Source of the DNA: Fluviicola taffensis DSM 16823
GTDB taxonomy: Bacteria; Bacteroidota; Bacteroidia; Flavobacteriales_D; Crocinitomicaceae
Direction of reading: 5' to 3'
Length of the DNA stretch: 64,000 bases
Assembly: GCF_000194605.1 (NCBI RefSeq)
Contig: NC_015321.1
Location: 1,364,001-1,428,000, forward strand
Shown here: in pieces, positions 10,401-18,442 of the stretch
Position numbering within the stretch: position 1 is the stretch's first letter
How the letters are laid out: the number at the start of each line of letters is the position of its first letter
Translations under genes and position numbers: made by a program
The notes under the pieces: generated by a model
The model's database searches: none
What the model was told of the DNA's origin: nothing
What the model saw: the letters and a program-made list of their open reading frames with translations, nothing else

Positions 10401-10869
10401 TTTGGAATTGTTCACTCACCCATTCTAATTTTTCTTCCAAATTAAATCCTTCTGGAAAATCAGGAAAAGACTCTTTGCTCAACTCAGAATATAGAAACTT
10501 GATGTAAGGATTTACCTCTATCAATTCTTCATTGAGTTCGAGTTGAAGGATATTGTTGATTCGGATATATTCCCAACTAAGAGGAATAATCAACAGCGGA
10601 GATTGAATCTCAGACTCACGAATTGTAGCTGAAACGACACCATAAACCAAACACAATGAATTGACATCCGATTCTAATCGAAACTTATTAGCAGTTTGCC
10701 ACAAACTCTTCCATTTACCATCCAACTGAACTTCGAATTTATCTTTAGGAAGAGTTGAATATGGAACGAGAGATTCGATGGATTCTGTAAAATTCACCAG
10801 CATATCAGACTTCGGCATGTCCGAAAGAGCATGTATAAAATCAGCGATATTTGTTGGTGAAGAACTCAT
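7495..10869 (-). CDS. DUF4011-type superfamily 1 helicase with long helical insertion
   Basis: 1,124 residues. The N-terminal ~210 residues resemble the DUF4011 region (SPLLIIPLSWEYI at about 90-102; EVNPYIKFL). The SF1 core starts with a Q-motif-like stretch at about 218-230 and Walker A GPPGTGKSQ at 241-249. About 570 mostly helical, Leu/Lys/Glu-rich residues separate it from Walker B DEASQ at 817. Then come motif III AGDEQQMAPSNYFG, a YRSENRELI block, motif V ETVQGDEADVLIVSLG and motif VI RLNVLLTRAKQEMHF. This is the Upf1-like branch of SF1, so ATP-dependent nucleic-acid translocation is expected. Some longer relatives carry DUF3320 and a Vsr-like nuclease at the C-terminus, but this one stops soon after the helicase core. 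It is monocistronic. A role in repair or defence is possible but unproven. Confidence 0.85.
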   Translation of the reverse strand: MSSSPTNIADFIHALSDMPKSDMLVNFTESIESLVPYSTLPKDKFEVQLDGKWKSLWQTANKFRLESDVNSLCLVYGVVSATIRESEIQSPLLIIPLSWEYIRINNILQLELNEELIEVNPYIKFLYSELSKESFPDFPEGFNLEEKLEWVSEQFQKLSIESIISPQIYVGNFHYHRFHLLRELEGIEKSEHKNSLIQQLLGSDFEVLPELDLLPDLLTAADTDQRAVFETLRTQNVLLQGPPGTGKSQVLINILGKSMKSKLKTLVVSEKRVALDVLVKKLSEAQLDSFAFVVHSQTKSRDLLAQLKSSWKVLEDSNFQEVQNLRLSEQLQANLQLLLDRLNTSDYFAGVSYSQLQELLQETPVLNQRFSSLSPNIDEWLTSKAVIQQLDEALNGFSKLKGLKTTFFEQWNGDQVIKNALSSLNAVQQKLSDLHTFGDLEKLIAVLGRCQLVENENYKAYSQLLSKPKEWKKFQKQVQLLKELSEKLLLLEKENQVWKQTPSKSQVESWQQASSWLQLRKRKKSISRLVNDSSILPEIALSNWKNYLEEKAKLKELEIYFNELGLEANLLALEIGMGYALSLEKESGSPLSEIGSWSKSKRRTILEAGSELNHLKSTLIRHFELNDSIVLVDFLHQKQKDFVELSVVTEKLKLLPRFFFTLLSEVHSWKEMQELILFSSLKKIESITPELAKFSGQFLANRLDELIAMENQEFVDFSASLRFQIQKQFAEFEELLRTPSQKLSPSQKELKARLKKGKSLLVKEFGKSRNNQTIRNLLESEAKEWVQLLIPIWLATPNQVADHFPLETNLFDLVLFDEASQIPLPNGLGSLFRSKRALVAGDEQQMAPSNYFGKNFGFHDLLHQASYYFERVSLHHHYRSENRELIQFSNKHFYKNELIVYPAPNRKEVLFYHYVENGLFDERKNQLEAKAVASFLETFSNWENQTLGIVAFSEEQLKTIWFACSLRVQELITLGQEENTLFFKALETVQGDEADVLIVSLGYARNSEGSFHMRFGPLNQSNGYKRLNVLLTRAKQEMHFFTSVKSTDFELSDNESVNLLRRFLQELEAYKASEKAFIFPYDLEVDSIEKNVVQFKNSYGKIPSGIDLVTFHRVMKQRNWNLNY

Positions 10870-10970
10870 TGAATTTGCAGGACGAAAATAGTTAAAAGGA
10901 AGATACTAATTCACGGAATTGAAGGAATTGGAGTTTGGAAAAACAAGAAGCGCAATTCAATCCGTAAAAG

Positions 10971-11001
10971 TTGTTATTTCTTTCCTGAACGATTAACTTT
11001 G
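10971..11001 (+). promoter_or_regulatory. Bacteroidota-type promoter for the PLP enzyme gene
   Basis: TTG at 10971-10973 and a perfect -7 element TAACTTTG at 10994-11001 are separated by 20 bases, matching the TTG-N19/20-TAnnTTTG consensus of the phylum's primary sigma factor. The predicted transcript start, at about 11006-11009, leaves almost no leader before the first ATG at 11014, which favours a start at 11029 or 11044. Confidence 0.6.
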
Positions 11002-11013
11002 TAATTCCAAAAA

Positions 11014-12183
11014 ATGAATCCATTTTCTATGAAAGAACAAGATATGAAATTTGGTACCAAAGCTATTCATGCTGGCGTACAACCTGATCCAACAACTGGA
11101 GCAATCATGACTCCTATTTATCAAACGTCTACTTACGTTCAGGAATCCCCTGGAGTTAATAAAGGTTATGGTTATGCGAGAGGGAAAAATCCAACGCGTG
11201 ATGCGCTTCAAGCAAATATTGCGGCGTTAGAAAATGGAAAACATTGCGTTTGTTTCAGCAGTGGTGTTGCAGCAACAGATGCCGTCTTGAAATTATTGAG
11301 CCCTGGTGATGAAGTGATTACTGGCGATGATTTGTATGGAGGAACTTACCGTTTATTTACCAAAATATATGAGAAGTTCGGAATCAAGTTTCATTTCATC
11401 GATTTAACAAATGCTGACAATGTAAAACAGTATATCAACTCAAACACCAAATTGATTTGGGCGGAGACTCCAACAAATCCAACGATGCAAATCATCGATA
11501 TTGAAGCAGTTTCAACGATTGCAAAAGCTCACAATATTATCATGGTCGCTGATAATACATTTGCTTCACCTTATTTGCAAAATCCATTGGATTTAGGTGC
11601 GGATATCGTCATGCACTCAGTTACCAAATATTTAGGAGGACATTCAGATGTGGTAATGGGAGCATTAATCACAAACGACGAGAAAATTCACGAGCAATTG
11701 TATTTCATTTTGAATAGTTCAGGAGCAAATCCAGGACCGATGGATTCATTCTTGGTATTGCGCGGAATTAAAACGTTGCATTTACGTATGCAGCGTCATT
11801 GCGAAAACGGGAAACAGATTGCACATTTCCTGAAAGATCATCCAGCAATTGAGAAAGTATATTGGCCAGGTTTTCCAGAGCATCCGAATCATGAAATTGC
11901 TAAAAAACAAATGCGCGATTTTGGTGGAATGATCTCTATCGTGTTGAAAGATAAAAGTGTTGAAAACACATATAAAGTAGCTTCTTCTTTTAAAGTATTC
12001 TCATTAGCAGAATCTTTAGGTGGTGTTGAATCATTGATCAACCATCCAGCAACAATGACTCATGCTTCCATTCCAAAAGCGGAAAGAGAAAAAGCAGGAG
12101 TGGTAGATAATTTACTTCGCTTGAGTGTTGGTGTAGAACATGTAGATGATTTAATTGCAGATTTACAGCAAGCGCTAGCTTAA
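11014..12183 (+). CDS. Cystathionine gamma-synthase/lyase-family PLP enzyme
   Basis: 389 residues from the first ATG. Family alignments usually begin at MKFGTKAIHAG (codon 11, base 11044), and the promoter position supports a later start. It is a fold-type I PLP enzyme of the Cys/Met metabolism family: CFSSGVAATDA, ETPTNPTMQIIDI, VADNTFASPYLQ, and the PLP-lysine motif SVTKYLGGHSDVVMG. The C-terminus has the conserved SLGGVESLINHPATMTHAS block. Members catalyse beta- or gamma-elimination or replacement (cystathionine gamma-synthase, gamma-lyase or beta-lyase). Sequence reading alone does not separate these, so the substrate is left open. A hairpin terminator follows, so it is probably transcribed alone. 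Confidence 0.92.
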   Translation: MNPFSMKEQDMKFGTKAIHAGVQPDPTTGAIMTPIYQTSTYVQESPGVNKGYGYARGKNPTRDALQANIAALENGKHCVCFSSGVAATDAVLKLLSPGDEVITGDDLYGGTYRLFTKIYEKFGIKFHFIDLTNADNVKQYINSNTKLIWAETPTNPTMQIIDIEAVSTIAKAHNIIMVADNTFASPYLQNPLDLGADIVMHSVTKYLGGHSDVVMGALITNDEKIHEQLYFILNSSGANPGPMDSFLVLRGIKTLHLRMQRHCENGKQIAHFLKDHPAIEKVYWPGFPEHPNHEIAKKQMRDFGGMISIVLKDKSVENTYKVASSFKVFSLAESLGGVESLINHPATMTHASIPKAEREKAGVVDNLLRLSVGVEHVDDLIADLQQALA

Positions 12184-12204
12184 ATAATATAATTAAAAAG
12201 GTAT

Positions 12205-12248
12205 AAGGGGTTCAAGAAGTTTAAAGCTATTGAACCCTTTTGTTTTTG
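12205..12248 (+). terminator. Hairpin terminator after the PLP enzyme gene
   Basis: GGGTTCAA (12208-12215) pairs with TTGAACCC (12230-12237) across a 14-base loop, followed by the T-rich tract TTTTGTTTTT. It lies 25 bases after the stop codon. The arm sequence GTTCAA/TTGAAC recurs in other intergenic spaces of the window. Confidence 0.65.
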
Positions 12249-12269
12249 AACTATTGAACGTTTAAACAT

Positions 12270-12983
12270 TTGAACATGATTATCATCACAGGAACATCCA
12301 AAGGAATTGGGCGAGCAATAACAGAGAATTATTTATCTCTTGGAGAAAAAGTCATTGGAATAGGTCGAAATCACACCATTTCTAATCCAAACTACACAGC
12401 TCTCAGTTGCGACTTAAGCAATCAGGAATTAGTGAATCAGATTCCTTTTACCGATCTTGGTGAGGAACCAATCATCTTTATTCACAATGCTGGTATTCTA
12501 GGAGAAGTCGATTATTTTGAAAAATTGGGTGCTCATGTACTTGTAGAAGTCATGCAAGTAAATCTCTTTGCTGGAGCAAGTATTCTTCAAAAACTACTGA
12601 AACAAATTCCTAAAGAGCAATCATTCAAAGCAATTTTCATCAGTTCAGGAGCTGGAAAAAATCCAATTGCATCTTGGGCATCTTATTGCGCTTCCAAAGC
12701 AGCTGTAGATTTGTTTTGTGAAACCATTCAATTAGAAGAAGAACAACTAGGTCGTCTGGAATTTAAGTGCCTTTCTGTTGCTCCAGGAGTTGTAGATACT
12801 GAAATGCAAGCAACAATTCGGGCAACAACTAGTGAGACTTTTTCAGAAATTGAGCGATTCAAAGAATATAAAAATTCGAACCAACTCTATTCGCCTGAGT
12901 TAGTTGCAAAAAAATTACACCAATTAATCCATGAAATGCCAATAAATCAAGTACAATATTCACTTCGTGATATCAACGTGTGA
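12270..12983 (+). CDS. Short-chain dehydrogenase/reductase (SDR)
   Basis: 237 residues. It is a classical SDR: the nucleotide-binding motif TGTSKGIGRAI is at about residues 7-17, then HNAGILG, the catalytic Ser in FISSGAGKNP, and the catalytic YxxxK as SYCASKAAVDLF. SVAPGVVDTEMQ follows the active site. The short length and GTSKGIG start resemble the benzil-reductase/sepiapterin-reductase-like (YueD) subgroup, which uses NADPH, but the substrate cannot be named from sequence. ATG codons at 12270 and 12276 are both possible starts. It lies 86 bases after the PLP gene, beyond a hairpin, so separate transcription is likely. Confidence 0.88.
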   Translation: MNMIIITGTSKGIGRAITENYLSLGEKVIGIGRNHTISNPNYTALSCDLSNQELVNQIPFTDLGEEPIIFIHNAGILGEVDYFEKLGAHVLVEVMQVNLFAGASILQKLLKQIPKEQSFKAIFISSGAGKNPIASWASYCASKAAVDLFCETIQLEEEQLGRLEFKCLSVAPGVVDTEMQATIRATTSETFSEIERFKEYKNSNQLYSPELVAKKLHQLIHEMPINQVQYSLRDINV

Positions 12984-13113
12984 AGCCCACTTTAATCAAT
13001 TGTTATTTATTGTCGTGTTAAGTTTTTGGAGAATCTTTAATTTCTTAAACAAATGTTGTAACTTGTTGCACTCAAAACACAAAACTATATAGAAACTAGT
13101 TATAACTACAACA

Positions 13114-15321
13114 ATGAAAAAACAATTTTACTCTCTTTTAGGTATCTCCCTACTTTCTATTTCATCTAGCTTTGCACAAAAGCAAGAACGCGTTTTAGAT
13201 AAACAAAACATGCGTGAAGGTGAACATGTTGAGTATTGTACTACGCATAAAAAAATGGCGGAGTTAAAGAAAGACCCTAAAATGGCTGCTTTGATCGCGC
13301 AAGCTGAACTAGAAGCGGAAAACCAAACAAAGTCTAAAGGTGATAACAACACCACAAAAGCAACAGTCTATAAAATTCCAATTGTTTTCCATATCCTACA
13401 AAATGGTGGAAATGAAAATATTTCGAGAGAACAAATACTAGACGCTGTTGCAATTTTGAATCGCGATTACAGAAAACTAAATACAGATGCAAATATCGTT
13501 CAAGCTCCTTTTCAAGGAATGCCAACAGATGTTGAAATTGAATTTGAATTAGCTAAAAAAGATCCAAATGGGAATTGTTTTACAGGAATTACAAGAACTA
13601 ATACTGCTTTAACTATTGCCCCTCCTGATCAAGGCTGGAGTAACCCTGGAGGATTACAACAAGTAAATGCAGTAATTGCAGGAAATGATGTTTACCAAGG
13701 AGTTTGGTCTCATACAAAGTACTTAAATATTTATGTAGCTTCTGATATTGGAGGTGCAGCAGGTTATACCTTTAATCCTGGAATGGGGGGTTCGACTGCT
13801 AGTCCTTCTGGAATGTTTTATAACGGTATTTTCATGCTACATAACTATACGGGTTCAATTGGAACGTCCTCTCCAACCTCTAGTAGAGCCTTGACACATG
13901 AAGTTGGACATTGGTTAAATCTTTCTCATGTATGGGGCGGAACAAATGACCCAGGAGTTAGTTGTGGGAGTGATGGTGTCAATGACACACCGGCTTGTAT
14001 TGGATCCACGTCATGTGTTTTAACAGCTAACACTTGTAATTCAGACAATGCATTTTGGGGATTTGATCAAATCGATAATGTCGAAAATTACATGGATTAT
14101 TCCTACTGTTCAAAAATGTTCACTCAAGGACAAGTAGACCGTATGAGAAATGCGCTTTTAAGCTCTACTTCAGGCCGTAACCAATTAATTACGGTATCCA
14201 ATCATGCTGCCACAGGAATTAATAGTGCGCCTACATTATGTAAAGCTAAATTTAGCACACCAAGAACAACTGTTTGTGCTGGACAATCTATACAATATAC
14301 GGATGAATCCTATAACGTTGCAACAGGTTGGACTTGGACATTTACTGGTGGATCTCCAGCTTCTTCGTCTTCTCAAAACCCAACCATTACATACAATACT
14401 CCTGGTACTTATGCCGTAAAGTTGGTAGCAACTGATGGATCAACTAGTAACACTTCCGATATTGCCGCTTACATTACAGTATTACCTGCTGGCTCTGGGC
14501 TTCCTTATTACGAAAGTTTTGAAAGTTCTTTGACATTGAACAGTCCAAACTGGAGTGTTTTTAATGGTGGTGGAGCTGCTTGGGCAGTTACAAATACTGC
14601 AGGGAAAACAGGTTCTAATTCTGTGAAATTGGATAATTTTAGTCAAGCAAATGGACAAGTAGATGAATTAATCTCTGGAGCTATTGACTTATCAAGCATT
14701 ACATCTACGACTGGAGCTACACTTTCTTTCAAACAAGCATTCAGAAAGAAAGCTGCTGCAAATAGTGATTTATTACGCATCTTTATTTCAAAAGATTGTG
14801 GAGAAACTTGGGACCCTAAAAAAACAATCACTTCTGGAACAATGTCTGGTGGAGCAATAGCAACATCAACTTGGACTCCAACTGCAGCAGACTGGCTTAC
14901 GGTACATGTGACAAACGTTACTTCTGCATACTGGGTATCTAATTTCCGTTGTAAATTCCAATTGACTTCTGGTGGTGGAAATAACTTATACATTGACGAT
15001 ATAAATATTTATGCTGGGGCTCCATCTGAAACACCTGTGACTGCAGGATTAGAAGATCTTGGAACCTTGGAAAGTATTCTTTTATTCCCGAACCCTGCTG
15101 AAAATGAAGTGCAAATCTCATTTAACTCGCAAGTTGGAAACAATGAAATCAAATTCTATGTAACTGATTTAACAGGAAAACGATTAACGCAACATGTAAT
15201 CAATGCAAGTGAGGGAAATAACTTAGTTCTAATTGCAACTGAAAATCTTTCTGCTGGAACTTATTTGATCCAAATGGTAGATGGAAGTAGCCAAAGAACA
15301 TTGAATTTCGTGAAAAAATAG
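13114..15321 (+). CDS. M43 (cytophagalysin/pappalysin-like) metalloprotease with PKD and T9SS domains, copy 1
   Basis: 735 residues. A signal peptide (MKKQFYSLLGISLLSISSSFAQ) and a short pro-region precede the M43 catalytic domain. The zinc motif HEVGHWLNLSH starts at residue 262 and the downstream block is NVENYMDYSYCSKMFTQGQ. A PKD domain (GWTWTFTGGSPASSSSQNP) and a jelly-roll-like domain (PYYESFESSLTL ... IYIDDINIY region) come next, then a T9SS sorting domain (ILLFPNPAENEVQI ... GTYLIQMVD). M43 proteases are secreted zinc endopeptidases, and PKD modules often help substrate binding. A strong terminator lies 20 bases downstream. It is the upstream member of a tandem pair, and its last ~630 bases are almost identical to the second copy. 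Confidence 0.93.
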   Translation: MKKQFYSLLGISLLSISSSFAQKQERVLDKQNMREGEHVEYCTTHKKMAELKKDPKMAALIAQAELEAENQTKSKGDNNTTKATVYKIPIVFHILQNGGNENISREQILDAVAILNRDYRKLNTDANIVQAPFQGMPTDVEIEFELAKKDPNGNCFTGITRTNTALTIAPPDQGWSNPGGLQQVNAVIAGNDVYQGVWSHTKYLNIYVASDIGGAAGYTFNPGMGGSTASPSGMFYNGIFMLHNYTGSIGTSSPTSSRALTHEVGHWLNLSHVWGGTNDPGVSCGSDGVNDTPACIGSTSCVLTANTCNSDNAFWGFDQIDNVENYMDYSYCSKMFTQGQVDRMRNALLSSTSGRNQLITVSNHAATGINSAPTLCKAKFSTPRTTVCAGQSIQYTDESYNVATGWTWTFTGGSPASSSSQNPTITYNTPGTYAVKLVATDGSTSNTSDIAAYITVLPAGSGLPYYESFESSLTLNSPNWSVFNGGGAAWAVTNTAGKTGSNSVKLDNFSQANGQVDELISGAIDLSSITSTTGATLSFKQAFRKKAAANSDLLRIFISKDCGETWDPKKTITSGTMSGGAIATSTWTPTAADWLTVHVTNVTSAYWVSNFRCKFQLTSGGGNNLYIDDINIYAGAPSETPVTAGLEDLGTLESILLFPNPAENEVQISFNSQVGNNEIKFYVTDLTGKRLTQHVINASEGNNLVLIATENLSAGTYLIQMVDGSSQRTLNFVKK

Positions 15322-15340
15322 GTAACTAAAAACACTCGAA

Positions 15341-15377
15341 AAACGGTCAGAATTAAAATTCTGACCGTTTTTTTTTG
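15341..15377 (+). terminator. Rho-independent terminator after M43 protease copy 1
   Basis: A 14-bp perfect inverted repeat (AAACGGTCAGAATT at 15341-15354, its complement at 15357-15370) has a 2-base loop and is followed by a T-tract to 15376. It separates the two tandem protease genes, so the second copy needs its own promoter. Confidence 0.9.
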
Positions 15378-15526
15378 ATCCTGTTTAATCAACAATTAAG
15401 ACACTTTAAGCAATTACTCATTTACATCATTCTATTATTTCTTAATTTCAGGAAAATTAATTTCATACTCTTTTCCAACTTTTCCGATTCATTTAAATCT
15501 TAGTAATAAACTAGCTAAAAACAAAA

Positions 15527-17713
15527 ATGAAAAAACAATTTTACTCTCTTTTAGGTCTCTCCCTTATTTCCATTTCTACAAGTATTGCTCAACAACAGCG
15601 TGTTTTAGATAAAGAAAATATGCGTGAAGGTGAGCACGTTGAATACTGTGTGACCCATAAAAAAATGGAAGCATTAAAGAAAGATCCGAAAATGGCTGCT
15701 TTAATTGCCCAAGCTGAACTAGAATCAGAAAACCAAACAAAGTCGAAAGGTGATAATAGCACTACAAAAGCTACAGTATATAAAATCCCTGTTGTTTTCC
15801 ATATTATCCATAACAATGGTCCAGAAAACATCTCACGAGAACAAATATTAGATGCTGTTGCAATTTTGAACAGAGATTTCAGGAAATTAAATGCAGATGC
15901 AAACTCTGTCCAAACCCCATTTCAAGGAATGCCATCAGATGTTGAAATTGAATTTGAACTAGCTAAAAAAGCACCAAACAACACTTGCTTTGCGGGAATA
16001 ACGAGAACCGTTTCTGCACTTGCAAATGACGGAAGTGAAGGTCAAGATCAAGTAAATGCAGTTATTGCAGGAAATGATATCTACCAAGGCATTTGGCCTC
16101 ATACGAAATACTTAAACATTTATGTTGCTGCGGAAGTAAACGGTGCAGCAGGGTATACCTTCAACCCGATGGGTGGTTCTGGAGCAAGTGCACAAGGTAT
16201 GTATTATAATGGTATTTTCATGTTACATACCTACACTGGGTCATTTGGAACTTCCAATGTAAATTCTAGTAGAGCGTTGACACATGAGGTTGGTCACTGG
16301 TTAAATCTTGCTCATGTTTGGGGAGGAAACAATAACCCTGGATCTGCTGGTTGTAATGGAACGGACAATGTTCAAGACACTCCAGCAACTCAAGGTTCTA
16401 CTAGTTGTAACTTAAGTGCAAACACTTGCTCAACAGACAATGCATACTGGGGATTTGATCAAATTGACAACGTAGAAAACTACATGGATTACTCTTATTG
16501 CTCTAAAATGTTTACACAAGGTCAGGTAACTCGCATGAGAAATGCAATTGTAAGTACTACCGCTGGTCGTAATCAAATAATTACAGCATCCAATCATGCT
16601 GCCACAGGAATTAATAGTGCGCCTACATTGTGTAAAGCTAAATTTAGCACACTAAACAGAACTATTTGTGCTGGACAATCCATTCAATATAGCGATGAGT
16701 CCTACAATGCTGCAACAGGATGGACTTGGACTTTCACTGGTGGATCTCCCGCTTCTTCATCCTCGCAAAATCCTACAATTACCTACAATACTCCAGGTAC
16801 GTATGCCGTGAAATTAGTCGCAACTGACGGATCAACTAATAACACTTCTGATGTTCCTGCTTACATTACAGTATTACCAGCTGGCTCTGGGCTTCCTTAT
16901 TTCGAAAGCTTTGAAGGGTCTTTAACATTAAGCAATCCAAACTGGAGTGTTTTTAATGGTGGCGGAACTGCTTGGGCTGTTACAAATACTGCGGGGAAAA
17001 CAGGTTCTAATTCTGCGAAATTGGATAACTTTAGTCAAACAACGGGACAAATAGATGAATTAATCTCGGGATCTATTGACTTATCAAGCATTACATCTAC
17101 GACTGGAGCTACACTTTCTTTCAAACAAGCATTCAGAAAGAAAGCTGCTGCAAATAGTGATTTATTACGCATCTTTATTTCAAAAGATTGTGGAGAAACT
17201 TGGGACCCTAAAAAAACAGTTACTTCTGGAACAATGTCTGGTGGAGCAATAGCAACATCAACTTGGACTCCAACTGCAGCAGACTGGCTTACGGTACATG
17301 TGACAAACGTTACTTCTGCATACTGGGTATCTAATTTCCGTTGTAAATTCCAATTGACATCTGGAGGCGGAAACAACTTATACATTGACGATATAAATAT
17401 TTATGCTGGGGCTCCATCTGAAACACCTGTGACTGCAGGATTAGAAGATCTTGGAACCTTGGAAAGTATTCTTTTATTCCCGAACCCTGCTGAAAATGAA
17501 GTGCAAATCTCATTTAACTCGCAAGTTGGAAACAATGAAATCAAATTCTATGTAACTGATTTAACAGGAAAACGATTAACGCAACATGTAATCAATGCAA
17601 GTGAGGGAAATAACTTAGTTCTAATTGCAACTGAAAATCTTTCTGCTGGAACTTATTTGATCCAAATGGTAGATGGAAGTAGCCAAAGAACATTGAATTT
17701 TGTTAAAAAGTAA
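15527..17713 (+). CDS. M43 (cytophagalysin/pappalysin-like) metalloprotease with PKD and T9SS domains, copy 2
   Basis: 728 residues with the same architecture as copy 1: signal peptide (MKKQFYSLLGLSLISISTSIAQ), M43 domain with HEVGHWLNLAH from residue 253, PKD, jelly-roll and T9SS domain. The catalytic half differs from copy 1 at many codons and has small indels (for example the NDGSEGQDQVNAVIAG region). The 3' part from about base 17074 is nearly identical in DNA to copy 1 from about 14682. The pair is therefore a tandem duplication with a diverging protease domain and a homogenised export module. Possible reasons are different substrate ranges or dosage. Confidence 0.93.
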   Translation: MKKQFYSLLGLSLISISTSIAQQQRVLDKENMREGEHVEYCVTHKKMEALKKDPKMAALIAQAELESENQTKSKGDNSTTKATVYKIPVVFHIIHNNGPENISREQILDAVAILNRDFRKLNADANSVQTPFQGMPSDVEIEFELAKKAPNNTCFAGITRTVSALANDGSEGQDQVNAVIAGNDIYQGIWPHTKYLNIYVAAEVNGAAGYTFNPMGGSGASAQGMYYNGIFMLHTYTGSFGTSNVNSSRALTHEVGHWLNLAHVWGGNNNPGSAGCNGTDNVQDTPATQGSTSCNLSANTCSTDNAYWGFDQIDNVENYMDYSYCSKMFTQGQVTRMRNAIVSTTAGRNQIITASNHAATGINSAPTLCKAKFSTLNRTICAGQSIQYSDESYNAATGWTWTFTGGSPASSSSQNPTITYNTPGTYAVKLVATDGSTNNTSDVPAYITVLPAGSGLPYFESFEGSLTLSNPNWSVFNGGGTAWAVTNTAGKTGSNSAKLDNFSQTTGQIDELISGSIDLSSITSTTGATLSFKQAFRKKAAANSDLLRIFISKDCGETWDPKKTVTSGTMSGGAIATSTWTPTAADWLTVHVTNVTSAYWVSNFRCKFQLTSGGGNNLYIDDINIYAGAPSETPVTAGLEDLGTLESILLFPNPAENEVQISFNSQVGNNEIKFYVTDLTGKRLTQHVINASEGNNLVLIATENLSAGTYLIQMVDGSSQRTLNFVKK

Positions 17714-17764
17714 TAACAAGCTATGACTATTATTAAATGAAGTAGTCATTAGACTGAAACCAAT

Positions 17765-17802
17765 AAAAAATCCCCTGACGAGCAATCATCAGGGGATTTT
17801 TC
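17765..17802. terminator. Bidirectional terminator between convergent genes
   Basis: The hairpin AAATCCCCTGA / TCATCAGGGGATTTTT (stem within 17767-17799) is flanked by an A-run on the left and a T-run on the right. It can stop transcription from the protease on the plus strand and from the small secreted protein gene on the minus strand. Confidence 0.85.
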
Positions 17803-17821
17803 TTTTCTATTGTTTCTAATT

Positions 17822-18295
17822 TTAGAATCCTCTTTTCTTTTTTATTTCAGCGATGAAATCTGTTAATTGCTGTTTGTCTGAAAAATAAATTGTCAAGTTT
17901 GTTTCTCTATTATTTCCTATTTTCGAACCTTCATAAACCGTAGAAATCACTTTATCTATATCAGTTAGAATAGTACACGAATACACTTCACCGTAAGTAT
18001 TCAAATAGTCGATTCTAAAACCAGTATCAGTAATCACTTTTACGGATACTTTACGAACTGTTACCTCTCGAACGACTCCGTCACTTCTTTTTCTCACAAC
18101 CGTAGAATACAGATCAGTATCTACAATTTTTTGATGGTATTCCAAGGTCGTTCCGTTTATTTCCATCGAAAAACATTTGGGTCCTTGAATAGTGATTGAT
18201 TTACCATTATACTTAATCACTTCTTGGGCATTTAGGCCGTTTAAACTCATTAGACAGATGCCAAAAATTAGTAGTTTTTTTTTTGTCAGAATCAT
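17822..18295 (-). CDS. Small secreted protein of unknown function
   Basis: 157 residues. A signal peptide (MILTKKKLLIFGICLMSLNGLNAQ) is followed by about 130 residues of mixed beta-strand-like sequence (YNGKSITIQGPKCFSMEING, REVTVRKVSVKVITDTGFRI). No catalytic motif, lipobox or T9SS domain is visible, so a periplasmic location is likely. I do not recognise the family. It is convergent with the M43 copy 2 gene across a shared terminator. Its start lies 9 bases from a dispersed repeat element that separates it from the exonuclease gene upstream. Confidence 0.65.
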   Translation of the reverse strand: MILTKKKLLIFGICLMSLNGLNAQEVIKYNGKSITIQGPKCFSMEINGTTLEYHQKIVDTDLYSTVVRKRSDGVVREVTVRKVSVKVITDTGFRIDYLNTYGEVYSCTILTDIDKVISTVYEGSKIGNNRETNLTIYFSDKQQLTDFIAEIKKKRGF

Positions 18296-18303
18296 AAATT
18301 GTA

Positions 18304-18442
18304 GTTGTATTTGTTGTTTAATTTATTCTATTCACTTCGGTGGATTATTTATCGGAAGCAGTGCCTCACAATTTATCAGAAGCAGTGCCTCTCAATTTAT
18401 CGGAAGCAGTGCCTCTCAATTTATCGGAAGCAGTGCTTCCTC
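18304..18442 (+). repeat. Dispersed intergenic repeat, copy 1, with 24-bp tandem expansion
   Basis: A block containing TTTAATTTATT and GTGGATTATTTATCG is followed by four 24-bp units (starts at 18348, 18372, 18396, 18420) of the form TTTATCGGAAGCAGTGCCTC plus CAA-type endings. The last unit is short and ends in GGAAGCAGTGCTTCC, a 6-bp stem with a 3-base loop. A related copy lies inverted at 24171-24247. Seen from the exonuclease gene (minus strand), the element begins directly after the stop codon. Confidence 0.8.

Noticed and set aside
12270-12983. FabG-type ketoacyl-ACP reductase
   Set aside because: The SDR motifs fit, but the short length, GTSKGIG start and isolation from fab genes suit the benzil/sepiapterin reductase-like group better, so only SDR is claimed.
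14643-14993. Paired antisense frames in both M43 protease genes (also 17035-17385)
   Set aside because: They are similar only because the two host genes are near-identical there; no start signal or domain supports them.
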